Program-made: the position numbers and the translations under genes
Notes under the pieces: model-generated
Told to the model about the DNA's origin: nothing
Seen by the model: only the letters and a program-made list of their open reading frames with translations
Databases searched by the model: none
Shown here: positions 9,014 through 17,353 of the stretch, piece after piece
Position numbering within the stretch: position 1 is the stretch's first letter
Layout of the letters: every line of letters begins with the position of its first letter
DNA from: Vibrio pelagius
Lineage (GTDB): Bacteria; Pseudomonadota; Gammaproteobacteria; Enterobacterales; Vibrionaceae
NCBI RefSeq assembly: GCF_024347575.1
Contig: NZ_AP025504.1
Location: 806,001-870,000, forward strand
Direction of reading: 5' to 3'
Length of the DNA: 64,000 bases

Positions 9014-9370
9014 TTAGAATTTTTTCGGTGCGTAACCAGTCATAACCTCTAAACGAAGCTCTTTACCGATCTTCGTCATTGGATGAACAACGACAAGTCC
9101 CTTTACAGACTTTTTCAGTTTACCCATGTCCGCTTGCTCAGCCTTGGTAATTTCACGGCTAAAAGGCATATCTAGCAGTGCTTTACGCTCTTTGTTTACA
9201 TCGTAGCTTTGCTTGTGTTTCAGCTGTGCGATTTTCTTGGTTAGCTTTTTGATTTCGTCTTCAAATTGACGAACAACAGGACGATCATTACGAACCTTAG
9301 CAGCCGCTAACTTGTGGCGACACTTGTCTAGACGGTTGTTAATTTGTTGAAGTTCGTTTTTAGCACTCAT
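9014..9370 (-). CDS. yibL: YibL family ribosome-associated protein
   Basis: This small basic protein of 118 residues has a charged, coiled-coil-like N-terminal half (about residues 1-60). Its conserved C-terminal half contains MPFSREITKAEQADMGKLKK and VKGLVVVHPMT. The latter closely matches the E. coli YibL protein, which is encoded beside mtlR there and co-purifies with ribosomes. Its precise role is unknown. It is a single-gene unit with an AGGA ribosome site and its own terminator. That it lies a few genes from mtlR here is a trace of the enteric gene order. Confidence 0.9.
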   Translation of the reverse strand: MSAKNELQQINNRLDKCRHKLAAAKVRNDRPVVRQFEDEIKKLTKKIAQLKHKQSYDVNKERKALLDMPFSREITKAEQADMGKLKKSVKGLVVVHPMTKIGKELRLEVMTGYAPKKF

Positions 9371-9553
9371 AATAATTTCCTAAATTAAGCAAGCCAATGC
9401 GGATTGGGGCGCGGAGTATAGCACAAGGGTTGACGCGAACCGAAATTTATCTGCTAAATACACACCAAGCTAAATATAGCCTACACTCACAAACGATCGT
9501 TAGACTCTAAATTTCGACACTAGTGGTCAAAAACAGAACAATAGGAAGGGAAT

Positions 9554-10351
9554 ATGCAGGCCATCAGGAAGACTATGACACTCGGTATTGTAACATGTAC
9601 GCTACTTGTCACTGCTTATGCGTCATCAGAAACACGGCTCCCTGATAACATTACTATCGAATATCTGAAGCCTACTAATCAACAAGATTCGACTATTAAA
9701 AAAGCTATTCAAGAGAGTGAAATTAACGACACACTTATCACGTTGTCAGAGCAACTGTTTCCATTCAAAACACCATTGGTCATTCGGTATGGTGGGAGCG
9801 AAGGTCCGATGTACGACCCCAGTACGCATATCGTACACATGCCATACACCTTCTATGCGGAGTCAGTGAACTACTACCGTAAAAACCAGTACCAAGAGAA
9901 GTATGATAAATCACCGCAAGCAGGGGCCGTTGATACTTTACTGCACACACTTCTACACGAAGCTGCTCATGCTTACATCTACGATCACAAAATACCGGTT
10001 CTCGGGAAAGAGGAAGATGCTGCCGACAACTTTGCGACTCTAATGCTGATTGATTACATTGAACATGGAGCTGACGCAGCAATAAGTGCGGCAGACTTAT
10101 TCGCTTATGAGTCAGATGATCGACCTGAGTACTACGACATGGGTGATTACATCGATGAGCACAGTTTCGATCTACAACGCTACTTTTCGACACTCTGTCT
10201 CGTTTATGGCAGCGATCCGGATACTCACCGCAATCTATTGGATGAAGTTGAAAACGACTACTTAAAAGATCGCAAAGAGTTTTGTATCGAAAACTACGAT
10301 ACCCTGAGAACCAATTGGCACCACTATTTAACAGCCCCAAAAGACAATTAA
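9554..10351 (+). CDS. Secreted DUF4344-type putative metallopeptidase
   Basis: The 265-residue protein begins with a signal peptide (basic start, hydrophobic stretch to about residue 22, then AYASS), so it should act in the periplasm or outside. It carries the zinc-protease motif HEAAH at residues 135-139. Near the C-terminus it has the segment DEHSFDLQRYFSTLCLVYGS, typical of the DUF4344 family of putative metallopeptidases. The likely third zinc ligand falls in the acidic EEDAADNFA segment some 18 residues on. Substrate is unknown. It stands alone, with a strong AGGAAGGGAA ribosome site. Confidence 0.75.
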   Translation: MQAIRKTMTLGIVTCTLLVTAYASSETRLPDNITIEYLKPTNQQDSTIKKAIQESEINDTLITLSEQLFPFKTPLVIRYGGSEGPMYDPSTHIVHMPYTFYAESVNYYRKNQYQEKYDKSPQAGAVDTLLHTLLHEAAHAYIYDHKIPVLGKEEDAADNFATLMLIDYIEHGADAAISAADLFAYESDDRPEYYDMGDYIDEHSFDLQRYFSTLCLVYGSDPDTHRNLLDEVENDYLKDRKEFCIENYDTLRTNWHHYLTAPKDN

Positions 10352-10412
10352 GTTCACTAATAATGAGAGCACGTTTGCCTCCACGCTTCATGAACGCAGT
10401 TTCGTGGCCGTT

Positions 10413-10440
10413 TGATCGAAAGTAAATGACGTAGCGTATA
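10413..10440 (+). promoter_or_regulatory. Predicted ECF (RpoE/ChrR-type) promoter of the Lon-N-domain gene
   Basis: TGATCG (10413-10418) is followed after exactly 17 bases by GTATA (10436-10440). The same arrangement, TGATCT-N17-GTAGAT, precedes the ECF sigma gene itself at 11109. The known promoters of the related Rhodobacter sphaeroides singlet-oxygen sigma factor also begin with TGATC. This would bring the gene at 10517 into the regulon. Confidence 0.6.
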
Positions 10441-10516
10441 GCTATCACAACCAATCTTCACAAATCACAGCAAGTTTGGTGTTTGATACTCTTTTACTTT
10501 TTGGGGCAAACTCTCT

Positions 10517-11086
10517 ATGGAAACAAAAATCGACTACGCAATCTTCCCATTGCCGCTCTTTATTCTCCCCGGCGGCCGACAACGCCTGAGAATTTTTGAG
10601 CCAAAATATCTGACTATGGTGGCGCACGCCGCTCAAGGAGACGGTTTTGTTATAGCTAGCCACGATAACCGCAATAACAGCCCACTTAAAGATTGGGGTA
10701 CTAAAGTAAAAATCGTCGACTTCAACCTCTCAGACGACAAGTTACTCGAAATTGATGTGGAAGGTGAGTCATTGGTTAGACTCTTCAATACTCGAAGAGA
10801 TGATACTGGCCTTTTGAAAGCAGACTTTGAGACACTTCCTCATTGGCCAAACCTGGATTGTCAACTTCCACCTGTATTCAGTAACTTTCTCGTTCAACTG
10901 TTTAGAGAACATGATGCAATAAGGGAGCTTTACCCTCACACTAATTTCGACGATCCACAATGGATTTGCGCGCGCTTATTAGAGGTGATGCCATTACCAA
11001 TCGAGAAGAAAGTCCGCTTCACTTCACCATCCAGTTTCCCTGCAGTGGTTCCTTTTTTAAATCAGATAATTACTGGTAACGACTAA
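10517..11086 (+). CDS. Stand-alone Lon N-terminal (substrate-binding) domain protein
   Basis: The 189-residue protein matches the LON substrate-binding domain as a single module without the ATPase and protease parts. The signatures are the early FPLPLFILPGG and LRIFEPKYLTMV segments. Such proteins occur beside the ECF11 sigma/ChrR pair in several proteobacteria, and their biochemical role is not known. The gene ends about 80 bases before the sigma factor gene. It has its own ECF-type promoter sequence, which suggests induction by the same photo-oxidative stress. Confidence 0.85.
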   Translation: METKIDYAIFPLPLFILPGGRQRLRIFEPKYLTMVAHAAQGDGFVIASHDNRNNSPLKDWGTKVKIVDFNLSDDKLLEIDVEGESLVRLFNTRRDDTGLLKADFETLPHWPNLDCQLPPVFSNFLVQLFREHDAIRELYPHTNFDDPQWICARLLEVMPLPIEKKVRFTSPSSFPAVVPFLNQIITGND

Positions 11087-11108
11087 CTCAAACTTTTTTC
11101 TTTTTGTT

Positions 11109-11137
11109 TGATCTAATCATCACTTTCCTCCGTAGAT
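11109..11137 (+). promoter_or_regulatory. Predicted autoregulated ECF promoter of the sigma-chrR operon
   Basis: TGATCT (11109-11114), 17 bases, then GTAGAT (11132-11137), about 30 bases before the sigma factor start. The -35 and spacing match the site at 10413. Autoregulation is usual for this sigma group. Confidence 0.65.
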
Positions 11138-11168
11138 ATTGCAAAACCCGGATGAAGGTTAGTCTATT

Positions 11169-11798
11169 ATGCAATTAGGTAAAATAAAAAACGAAAAAGC
11201 CAAGGAGTCTGTCATCGCGTCCGACAGTAAAGTGCCGCCAGAGTTATCCAGCTGGCTAGTTTTAGTTGCATCTCATAGAGACAAGCAAGCTTTCACACGC
11301 CTGTTTGAATTCTTCGCACCCAAAATTAAACGTTTCGGTATCAACAAGTTAGGTAGCGAAGCGTCTGCCAATGAGCTAGTGCAAGACACCATGACTAACG
11401 TGTGGAAAAAGGCGCATCTCTACAATAGCGAGAAAGGCGCCGCAACCACGTGGGTGTACACCGTAATGCGTAACGCAGCTTTTGATATGTTACGCAAGGT
11501 GAAAGCGAAAGCGGAACAAAATGTCGCTGATGACATTTGGCCTATCGATGCAGCACTATCTGAAGCAAGCGACGATGAGAGCGAATACAGCGACCACTTG
11601 ATGAGTCGTCATGTACGCAATCAAATAGACAAGCTGCCTCCAGCGCAGCGAACCATTGTTGAAGGGGTTTATTATCAAGAGCTGTCTCAAGAACAATTGG
11701 CGCAGCAACTCGGAGTGCCACTCGGCACAGTGAAATCAAGACTGAGACTCGCACTCGCCAAGTTGAAGCTTCATATGGGAGAACAGAACCATGATTAA
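11169..11798 (+). CDS. rpoE: ECF sigma factor of the RpoE/ChrR (ECF11) type
   Basis: This 209-residue protein has a sigma region 2 (FEFFAPKIKRFGI to ATTWVYTVMRNAAFDMLR, about residues 45-115) and a region 4 helix-turn-helix (LSQEQLAQQLGVPLGTVKSRLRLA, about residues 175-200). It directs RNA polymerase to stress promoters. The next gene encodes a ChrR-type zinc anti-sigma factor and overlaps by eight bases, which identifies the pair as the singlet-oxygen response system known from Rhodobacter and vibrios. The symbol follows Rhodobacter usage; it is not the envelope-stress RpoE of enterics. The downstream photolyase and cyclopropane synthase genes are typical targets. Confidence 0.92.
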   Translation: MQLGKIKNEKAKESVIASDSKVPPELSSWLVLVASHRDKQAFTRLFEFFAPKIKRFGINKLGSEASANELVQDTMTNVWKKAHLYNSEKGAATTWVYTVMRNAAFDMLRKVKAKAEQNVADDIWPIDAALSEASDDESEYSDHLMSRHVRNQIDKLPPAQRTIVEGVYYQELSQEQLAQQLGVPLGTVKSRLRLALAKLKLHMGEQNHD

Positions 11799-12507
11799 AC
11801 ATCACCCAACAGTACAAATACTCAAAGACTTCGCGACTGGTGAACTTCCTGACTCTCTCTCTTTGGTCGTATCCAGCCACGTCGAGATGTGTGAACAGTG
11901 CCAAGCAGAAGTGTTACGCCTAACTGAAATCGCTGCAATCGACAGCTTCGGTTCTGATGAAAGCATTGCCGAAGAGCTGATCGAAAATCAAGTTAACGCG
12001 GTACTACACAGTGCTACAGACGACCATAACTCAGGTCTAGACATGAGTTTAATCAACTCGATTACTGCTAATGAACAATTGGAAGACGTCGAGGCTGCTC
12101 AAAACCACTCACCGCAGAAGATTACGGTCGCTGATACGGAGTTTGAGCTGCCACGAGCACTCAACCAAGTCGCGAGGAAAGATTGGCTCCACTTGGGCAA
12201 GATTTCGCGTGCTCGCCTCGATTTTGAGGATGGTGAACATCACACCAGCCTTTTGCATATCGATAAGGAAGGAACCGTTCCTTGTCACACACACAAAGGG
12301 TTTGAAATTACCTTACTTTTGGAAGGCAGTTTTGAAGACGAGATGGGTGAGTACCACAAAGGCGATTTCATCTGGCTTAATGGTGAGCATACCCATCAAC
12401 CTTTCACCAAGGAAGGGTGTGTGTGCCTAACCGTTTCAAGTGATGCTCTATACTTCACAAAAGGTGTGAGTCAGTTGTTCAACCCAATTGGCAAATTCAT
12501 TTATTAA
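11791..12507 (+). CDS. chrR: ChrR-type zinc-binding cupin anti-sigma factor
   Basis: ChrR holds the ECF sigma factor inactive until singlet oxygen or organic hydroperoxide triggers its loss. The N-terminal anti-sigma domain (about residues 1-85) has the zinc motif HVEMCEQC at residues 30-37. The C-terminal cupin domain (about residues 130-230) has its ligand pattern in CHTHKGFE and the later GEHTHQPF. Length of 238 residues is close to the Rhodobacter protein. The ATG overlaps the sigma stop codon, so the two are coupled. The zinc ligands of both domains appear present. Confidence 0.93.
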   Translation: MIKHHPTVQILKDFATGELPDSLSLVVSSHVEMCEQCQAEVLRLTEIAAIDSFGSDESIAEELIENQVNAVLHSATDDHNSGLDMSLINSITANEQLEDVEAAQNHSPQKITVADTEFELPRALNQVARKDWLHLGKISRARLDFEDGEHHTSLLHIDKEGTVPCHTHKGFEITLLLEGSFEDEMGEYHKGDFIWLNGEHTHQPFTKEGCVCLTVSSDALYFTKGVSQLFNPIGKFIY

Positions 12508-12580
12508 CAATTGAAAAATATCAATAGAAATACCAATCTTATATACAACGTTTTGAGTAATGTTTAAAAGGATTTGACCT

Positions 12581-13528
12581 ATGGACAAAAAAATAAAAAT
12601 CGGTATCAGCGCTTGTGTTGCAGGACACAAGGTTAGATTCGATACAGGTCATAAACGCTCTCGTTTCTGTACGGAAGATCTGGCTGACTATGTTGACTTA
12701 GAGCCAGTGTGTCCGGAGATGGGAGTGGGGCTTCCCACGCCTCGCCCAACAATTCGTCAAACCAGAATGTTAGATGACGTTATTCACGTCTCTCGTCCAG
12801 ATGGCACTGGTGACGTCACTAACGAGTTGATCGAATACGGGCAGAACTACGCAAAAAACAACGAACACATTGCGGGCTTCATTGTGTGCCAAAAAAGCCC
12901 AACTTGCGGCATGGAGCGAGTAAAGGTTTATCACCATCACGGTCGCGGTTCTGAATCAACAGGCATAGGCATGTTTACCAAGCAGCTAATGGATCACAAT
13001 CCACTGCTGCCTATAGAAGAAAATGGTCGCTTGAACGACCCGATTCTTCGCGAAAACTTCATGACACGAGTGTTTACGTATCAGAAATGGCTCGACTTGG
13101 TCGATGAAGGTATCACCAAGCACAAGCTCATTCAGTTCCACAGTGCCCATAAGTATCTAGTTATGTGTCATCACGTCGAAGGCTACAAAGAGCTCGGCAA
13201 GTTGTTGGGCGAAAGTGACCTAGAAATCAACGAGTTGGCGGATCGTTACATAGAAGGCTTGATGACTTCACTGCAGCACCATGCTAACCGAGGCACGCAC
13301 GCCAACACGCTTCAACACTTGCAAGGCTACTTTAAGAAGCAGCTCAGTAGCACCCACAAACAAGAGCTTTCGCGACAAATCAACGATTTCCGTGAAGGTA
13401 CGATTCCATTGCTGGTGCCACTTACGCTGATTAATCACTATTTGATGGAGTACCCAAACGAATACTTACAATCACAGGTTTACCTAAACCCACATCCACA
13501 AGAACTTAAGTTGAGATACGGATATTGA
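12581..13528 (+). CDS. DUF523-DUF1722 fusion protein (YbgA-like)
   Basis: The 315-residue protein joins two domains of unknown function. DUF523 (about residues 4-150) has conserved cysteines in SACVAG, EPVCPEMGVGLPTPRP and CQKSPTCGM. DUF1722 (about residues 195-312) has KYLVMCHH and a conserved helical C-terminus. Such proteins are often encoded beside photolyases, as here, and may act in a cofactor or repair step not yet defined. The gene follows chrR after 73 bases with an AAGGA site. It runs into the photolyase with a TTGA overlap, so it belongs to the stress operon. No ECF-type promoter was found in the 73-base gap. Confidence 0.85.
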   Translation: MDKKIKIGISACVAGHKVRFDTGHKRSRFCTEDLADYVDLEPVCPEMGVGLPTPRPTIRQTRMLDDVIHVSRPDGTGDVTNELIEYGQNYAKNNEHIAGFIVCQKSPTCGMERVKVYHHHGRGSESTGIGMFTKQLMDHNPLLPIEENGRLNDPILRENFMTRVFTYQKWLDLVDEGITKHKLIQFHSAHKYLVMCHHVEGYKELGKLLGESDLEINELADRYIEGLMTSLQHHANRGTHANTLQHLQGYFKKQLSSTHKQELSRQINDFREGTIPLLVPLTLINHYLMEYPNEYLQSQVYLNPHPQELKLRYGY

Positions 13529-14922
13529 GCACTCTACTCTGGATACGACGCGATCTTCGCGTTCATGACAATCCGGCTTTGATCTCTGCAATTGAAAACG
13601 GCGCTACTCACGCCGTTTTTATTTCTACACCTAAACAGTGGCAACAGCACCATTTAGCACCGATTAAAGCCGACTTTATATACCGCCACTTAACCCTGCT
13701 GTCAGAACAGCTCACCACACTTGGCATTGAGCTTGTTCATCTAAAAGCATCCGACTTTGCCGACCAAGCAACTACGCTTGTTAACTACTGCCACGAGCAT
13801 AACATCACCCAAGTGGTCGCCAACTCTGAACCAGAAGTGGACGAACTACAGAGAGATGAAGCGGTACGTGCCCTAGACATCACATTGACCACCTTTGATT
13901 GCGACGTGATTGTTCCCGTAGGACGAGTCCTTAATCAGCAAGGAGAGATGTTTAAGGTATTTACCCCTTTTAAAAAAGCTTGGCTCAAGTATGTTCAAGC
14001 CTCTGGCATCGATTGCGCTCCCTATCCGCACGTTAACTCGGAAAGCGCACGATCGAATCGAGAAACCTTTTCAAGGGAGTACGACTTTGATTTCCCAAGA
14101 GAAGAATCTTCTCGCTGGCCATTAGCTGACGATGTGTTGGGGCAAGTGGTGCCTCAATTTCTTGCAGAAAAGCTCTATCAGTACGCGGAAAATCGAGATT
14201 TTCCATCAATAAAGGGCACCTCTGGCCTATCGCCTTACCTTGCCATTGGTGCGATTAGTCCTCGTTGGTTGGCGATTCAACTGATTCAAGAACACCCAGA
14301 ACTGCTGGTCGACACCCAGTGCGCTGAGTTCTCTTGGCTCAATGAGCTTATCTGGCGTGATTTCTATAAACATCTGATCTTCCACCACCCGAGATTGGTT
14401 AAAGGTGAGAACTTCCAAGAAAAGTACGATGGGCTGACCTGGCACAACAACCCGGAAGATTTCCAGCGCTGGTGTGAAGGTAAAACCGGCTACCCTCTGG
14501 TTGATGCTGCCATGCGCCAACTGCTCGAAACAGGGTGGATGCACAACCGTCTCAGAATGGTCGTAGCTAGCTTTTTAACTAAGCACTTATTGGTAGATTG
14601 GCGGTGGGGCGAGCGCTTCTTTATGGAACACCTGATTGACGGTGATTTCAGTGCCAACAATGGTGGATGGCAGTGGGCTGCGAGCACTGGCTGTGATGCA
14701 CAACCGTACTTTAGGATTTTCAACCCGATAACTCAGAGTGAAAAGTTTGATCCTAAAGGAATTTTTATCCGTAAATATCTACCAGAACTGCAAAACATTC
14801 CTGATCGAGACGTGCACTTCCCGCACACGTTTATCGCGAAGAGTGGACGAGGCAGTCGTTACTGGGGACCTATTGTTGAACACAAACAAGCACGGCTAAG
14901 GGCCTTAGAATTTTACAAATAG
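13525..14922 (+). CDS. phrA: Deoxyribodipyrimidine photo-lyase
   Basis: The enzyme repairs UV-induced cyclobutane pyrimidine dimers using blue light, FAD and an antenna pigment. The 465-residue protein starts with the antenna-domain motif LLWIRRDLRVHDNPAL. It has the FAD-binding segments LNELIWRDFYKHL (near residue 275), WMHNRLRMVVASFLTKHLL (near 335) and NNGGWQWAASTGCD (near 375). The start is a TTG that overlaps the TGA stop of the preceding gene, indicating strict coupling. CPD photolyase rather than cryptochrome is favoured by these motifs and by the photo-stress operon. The symbol is by analogy with Rhodobacter phrA. Confidence 0.93.
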   Translation: MSTLLWIRRDLRVHDNPALISAIENGATHAVFISTPKQWQQHHLAPIKADFIYRHLTLLSEQLTTLGIELVHLKASDFADQATTLVNYCHEHNITQVVANSEPEVDELQRDEAVRALDITLTTFDCDVIVPVGRVLNQQGEMFKVFTPFKKAWLKYVQASGIDCAPYPHVNSESARSNRETFSREYDFDFPREESSRWPLADDVLGQVVPQFLAEKLYQYAENRDFPSIKGTSGLSPYLAIGAISPRWLAIQLIQEHPELLVDTQCAEFSWLNELIWRDFYKHLIFHHPRLVKGENFQEKYDGLTWHNNPEDFQRWCEGKTGYPLVDAAMRQLLETGWMHNRLRMVVASFLTKHLLVDWRWGERFFMEHLIDGDFSANNGGWQWAASTGCDAQPYFRIFNPITQSEKFDPKGIFIRKYLPELQNIPDRDVHFPHTFIAKSGRGSRYWGPIVEHKQARLRALEFYK

Positions 14923-14950
14923 CACGACAGACGAAAGTGAGAGTGAACTC

Positions 14951-15382
14951 ATGGAAAATTCACGATGGCTAGATAATTTTCTTGATATGTATAGACAGCT
15001 AGGCACTGACGATTTTGGTGCATTACAGGATGTATACCACCAGCAGATTGAATTCACAGATCCACTTCATCAAGTGAACGGGTTAGACGCGCTAACCCGT
15101 TATTTCGAGAACATCTACACCAATGTTGCCACCTGTAAATTTACGATCATCAGCGCGTTCGAGTCTGGCGAACAAGCAGCCGTTTACTGGTCCATGGAAT
15201 TTACCCACAAACAGCTTAATGGACGCAAGCCGATAATCGTAGAAGGACACTCTCACCTAAAAACGAAAGATGGTCTTGTGATATCTCATCGCGATTATCT
15301 CGATGTGGGTGCGATGCTGTACGAGCACGTTCCCATTCTTGGTTGTGCAATCAAATCCATTAAGCGAAGAGCGAGCCAATAA
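14951..15382 (+). CDS. SnoaL-like / NTF2-fold protein
   Basis: This 143-residue protein has the cone-shaped NTF2 fold pattern: an N-terminal helix, then FTDPLHQVNGLDALTRYFENIY and a set of strands. It resembles the SnoaL-like (nuclear transport factor 2) family. Such small proteins bind hydrophobic ligands or act as isomerases. Its exact job is unknown. It lies between the photolyase and an SDR gene in the sigma/ChrR operon, with one base separating it from the SDR start. That suggests a role in lipid modification with the neighbours. Confidence 0.8.
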   Translation: MENSRWLDNFLDMYRQLGTDDFGALQDVYHQQIEFTDPLHQVNGLDALTRYFENIYTNVATCKFTIISAFESGEQAAVYWSMEFTHKQLNGRKPIIVEGHSHLKTKDGLVISHRDYLDVGAMLYEHVPILGCAIKSIKRRASQ

Positions 15383-15383
15383 C

Positions 15384-16097
15384 ATGAGAATCCTTATTAC
15401 AGGCGCTACTTCAGGCATCGGTCGAGAGCTAGCAATCAAGTACGCTCAACTCGGTCATTCCGTTGTCGCTTGCGGTCGTAGTCAAGACAAGCTCGATTCA
15501 TTGACCAGCGAACAAATCAACATTGAACCACTCTGCTTTGACCTTCTCGATTACGACAACTACCCAGACCTCACCTCAGGTGAAGCTTTGGATATGGTTA
15601 TCTTAAACGCCGGAGATTGCGAGTACATTGACGATCCCGTCAACTTTGATGCCAAACTCTTCGAGCGCGTCATCAACATCAACCTGATCTCTATTGGCTA
15701 CGCCTTAGAAGCTTGGCTTAAATGCATAAAGCCAGCAGGCAGAGTTGTACTCGTCAGCTCCAGTGCAGGCTTTTTGCCATTGCCACGAGCTGAAGCTTAT
15801 GGAGCTTCAAAGGCTGCCTTGACCTATTTAGGTCGTACGCTGGCTGTCGACCTAGCAGCACACAATATTCACGTTTCTATCGTTCATCCTGGTTTTGTAG
15901 ATACCCCACTGACCGAGCGAAACACGTTCGCTATGCCTATGATTATAAGTAGCGAACAAGCCGTTCAAAGAATCATCAGTGGACTCGAACAAGGAAAGAG
16001 CGAAGTAGATTTTCCTCGCAGGTTTGTCTTCATCATGAAGTGCCTGCGATTTTTACCCAAGTCGGTTTGGCATAAGCTTGCCTCAAGGATGGTATAA
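15384..16097 (+). CDS. Short-chain dehydrogenase/reductase
   Basis: The 237-residue enzyme has the SDR cofactor motif TGATSGIG near residue 6, the NAG motif in VILNAGD, the catalytic serine in SSSAGF and the YxxxK pair in YGASKAAL. It therefore uses NAD(P)H. The frame is open from 15303, but the ATG at 15384 was chosen because the Rossmann motif begins just after it and the preceding gene stops at 15382. It is part of the photo-oxidative stress operon; its substrate is unknown but may be a lipid or terpenoid-like carbonyl. Confidence 0.88.
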   Translation: MRILITGATSGIGRELAIKYAQLGHSVVACGRSQDKLDSLTSEQINIEPLCFDLLDYDNYPDLTSGEALDMVILNAGDCEYIDDPVNFDAKLFERVININLISIGYALEAWLKCIKPAGRVVLVSSSAGFLPLPRAEAYGASKAALTYLGRTLAVDLAAHNIHVSIVHPGFVDTPLTERNTFAMPMIISSEQAVQRIISGLEQGKSEVDFPRRFVFIMKCLRFLPKSVWHKLASRMV

Positions 16098-16099
16098 CA

Positions 16100-17353
16100 A
16101 TGAAAAAGATTGCCATTATTGGCTCCGGTATATCCGGACTCACTTGCGCACACGTATTAGATAAACACCACGACGTCACGGTTTTTGAGAAAAATGACTA
16201 TGTAGGCGGGCACACAGCCACGGTCGATATTGAACACCAAGGCAAGGCATTTTCTATCGATACAGGTTTCATTGTTTTCAATGATCGCACCTACCCTAAC
16301 TTCAACAAGTTACTCAAACAGCTTGGCGTCGATCGTCAAGAAACAGAAATGAGTTTCAGTGTTCACAACACGGGGACTCAGTTTGAGTACAACGGTCACA
16401 GCATCAATTCCCTGTTCGCTCAGCGCAGTAATATCTTCAAGCCACAATTTTGGACCCTGATTCTCGAGATCATTAAGTTCAACAAACTGTGCAAGGAGCG
16501 CTTTCAAAACCATCAATTCGTCGAAGAAGAAACGCTAGGCGACTTTCTAAACCACTACCGTTTTTCAGACTTTTTCAGCCAACACTACATACTGCCTATG
16601 GGTGCGGCTATCTGGTCCACAAGCCTAGAAGAGATGGAACAGTTCGAACTTAAGTTCTTTATCCAGTTCTTCTTCAATCACGGGTTACTCGATATCACCA
16701 ATAGACCGCAGTGGTACGTGATTCCTAAAGGTTCACGCTCCTACGTCGATGTTATTCTATCTCGCCTATCTAAACCCGTTCAGCTCAACAGCCACATCAA
16801 GCAGGTGACCCGCTATGAAAGTGAAGTCGCCATCGAATTTGAATCTGGCGAAACACAAATTTTTGATGAAGTGATCTTCGCTTGTCACTCTGACCAAGCA
16901 CTGGCGCTGCTCGGCGACGCGACTGAACAAGAGAAGGCGGTGTTGGGTGAAATTCCATACAGCCGCAATGAAGTGGTGCTTCACACCGACACTAAGCTGC
17001 TACCTGATCGCAAGCTAGCGTGGGCGAGTTGGAACTACATGCTAGATGGCAACAGTAAACGACCAGCCTGTGTCACCTACAACATGAACATTTTGCAAGG
17101 GATTGAAGACGATACCACCTTCTGTGTCACCCTCAACCAGAGCGAGGCCATTAACCCAGATAAGATCATTCGTCAGTTTGTCTACCATCATCCGGTACTC
17201 AACTCCAACACTGTTCAAGCGCAACAGCAGCGTGAAACCATGTGTGGGCACAATCGCACTCATTTTGCGGGCGCTTACTGGTACAACGGCTTCCATGAAG
17301 ATGGTGTGCGCAGTGCGCTCGATGTGACTAAGCGTTTTGGATTAGAGCTATGA
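16100..17353 (+). CDS. FAD-dependent amine-oxidase-like oxidoreductase
   Basis: The 417-residue flavoprotein has the dinucleotide motif IIGSGISGLTCAHVL at residues 5-19, followed by FEKNDYVGGHTATV and DTGFIVFNDRTYPNF. The C-terminal FAD motif AGAYWYNGFHEDGVRSA closes the fold. This NAD(P)-binding/amine oxidase subgroup is commonly encoded beside DUF1365 and a cyclopropane synthase-like gene, as here. The set has been linked to fatty-acid modification, for example furan fatty acid synthesis in alphaproteobacteria. The stop overlaps the next start by ATGA. The exact reaction is not shown by sequence. Confidence 0.88.
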   Translation: MKKIAIIGSGISGLTCAHVLDKHHDVTVFEKNDYVGGHTATVDIEHQGKAFSIDTGFIVFNDRTYPNFNKLLKQLGVDRQETEMSFSVHNTGTQFEYNGHSINSLFAQRSNIFKPQFWTLILEIIKFNKLCKERFQNHQFVEEETLGDFLNHYRFSDFFSQHYILPMGAAIWSTSLEEMEQFELKFFIQFFFNHGLLDITNRPQWYVIPKGSRSYVDVILSRLSKPVQLNSHIKQVTRYESEVAIEFESGETQIFDEVIFACHSDQALALLGDATEQEKAVLGEIPYSRNEVVLHTDTKLLPDRKLAWASWNYMLDGNSKRPACVTYNMNILQGIEDDTTFCVTLNQSEAINPDKIIRQFVYHHPVLNSNTVQAQQQRETMCGHNRTHFAGAYWYNGFHEDGVRSALDVTKRFGLEL

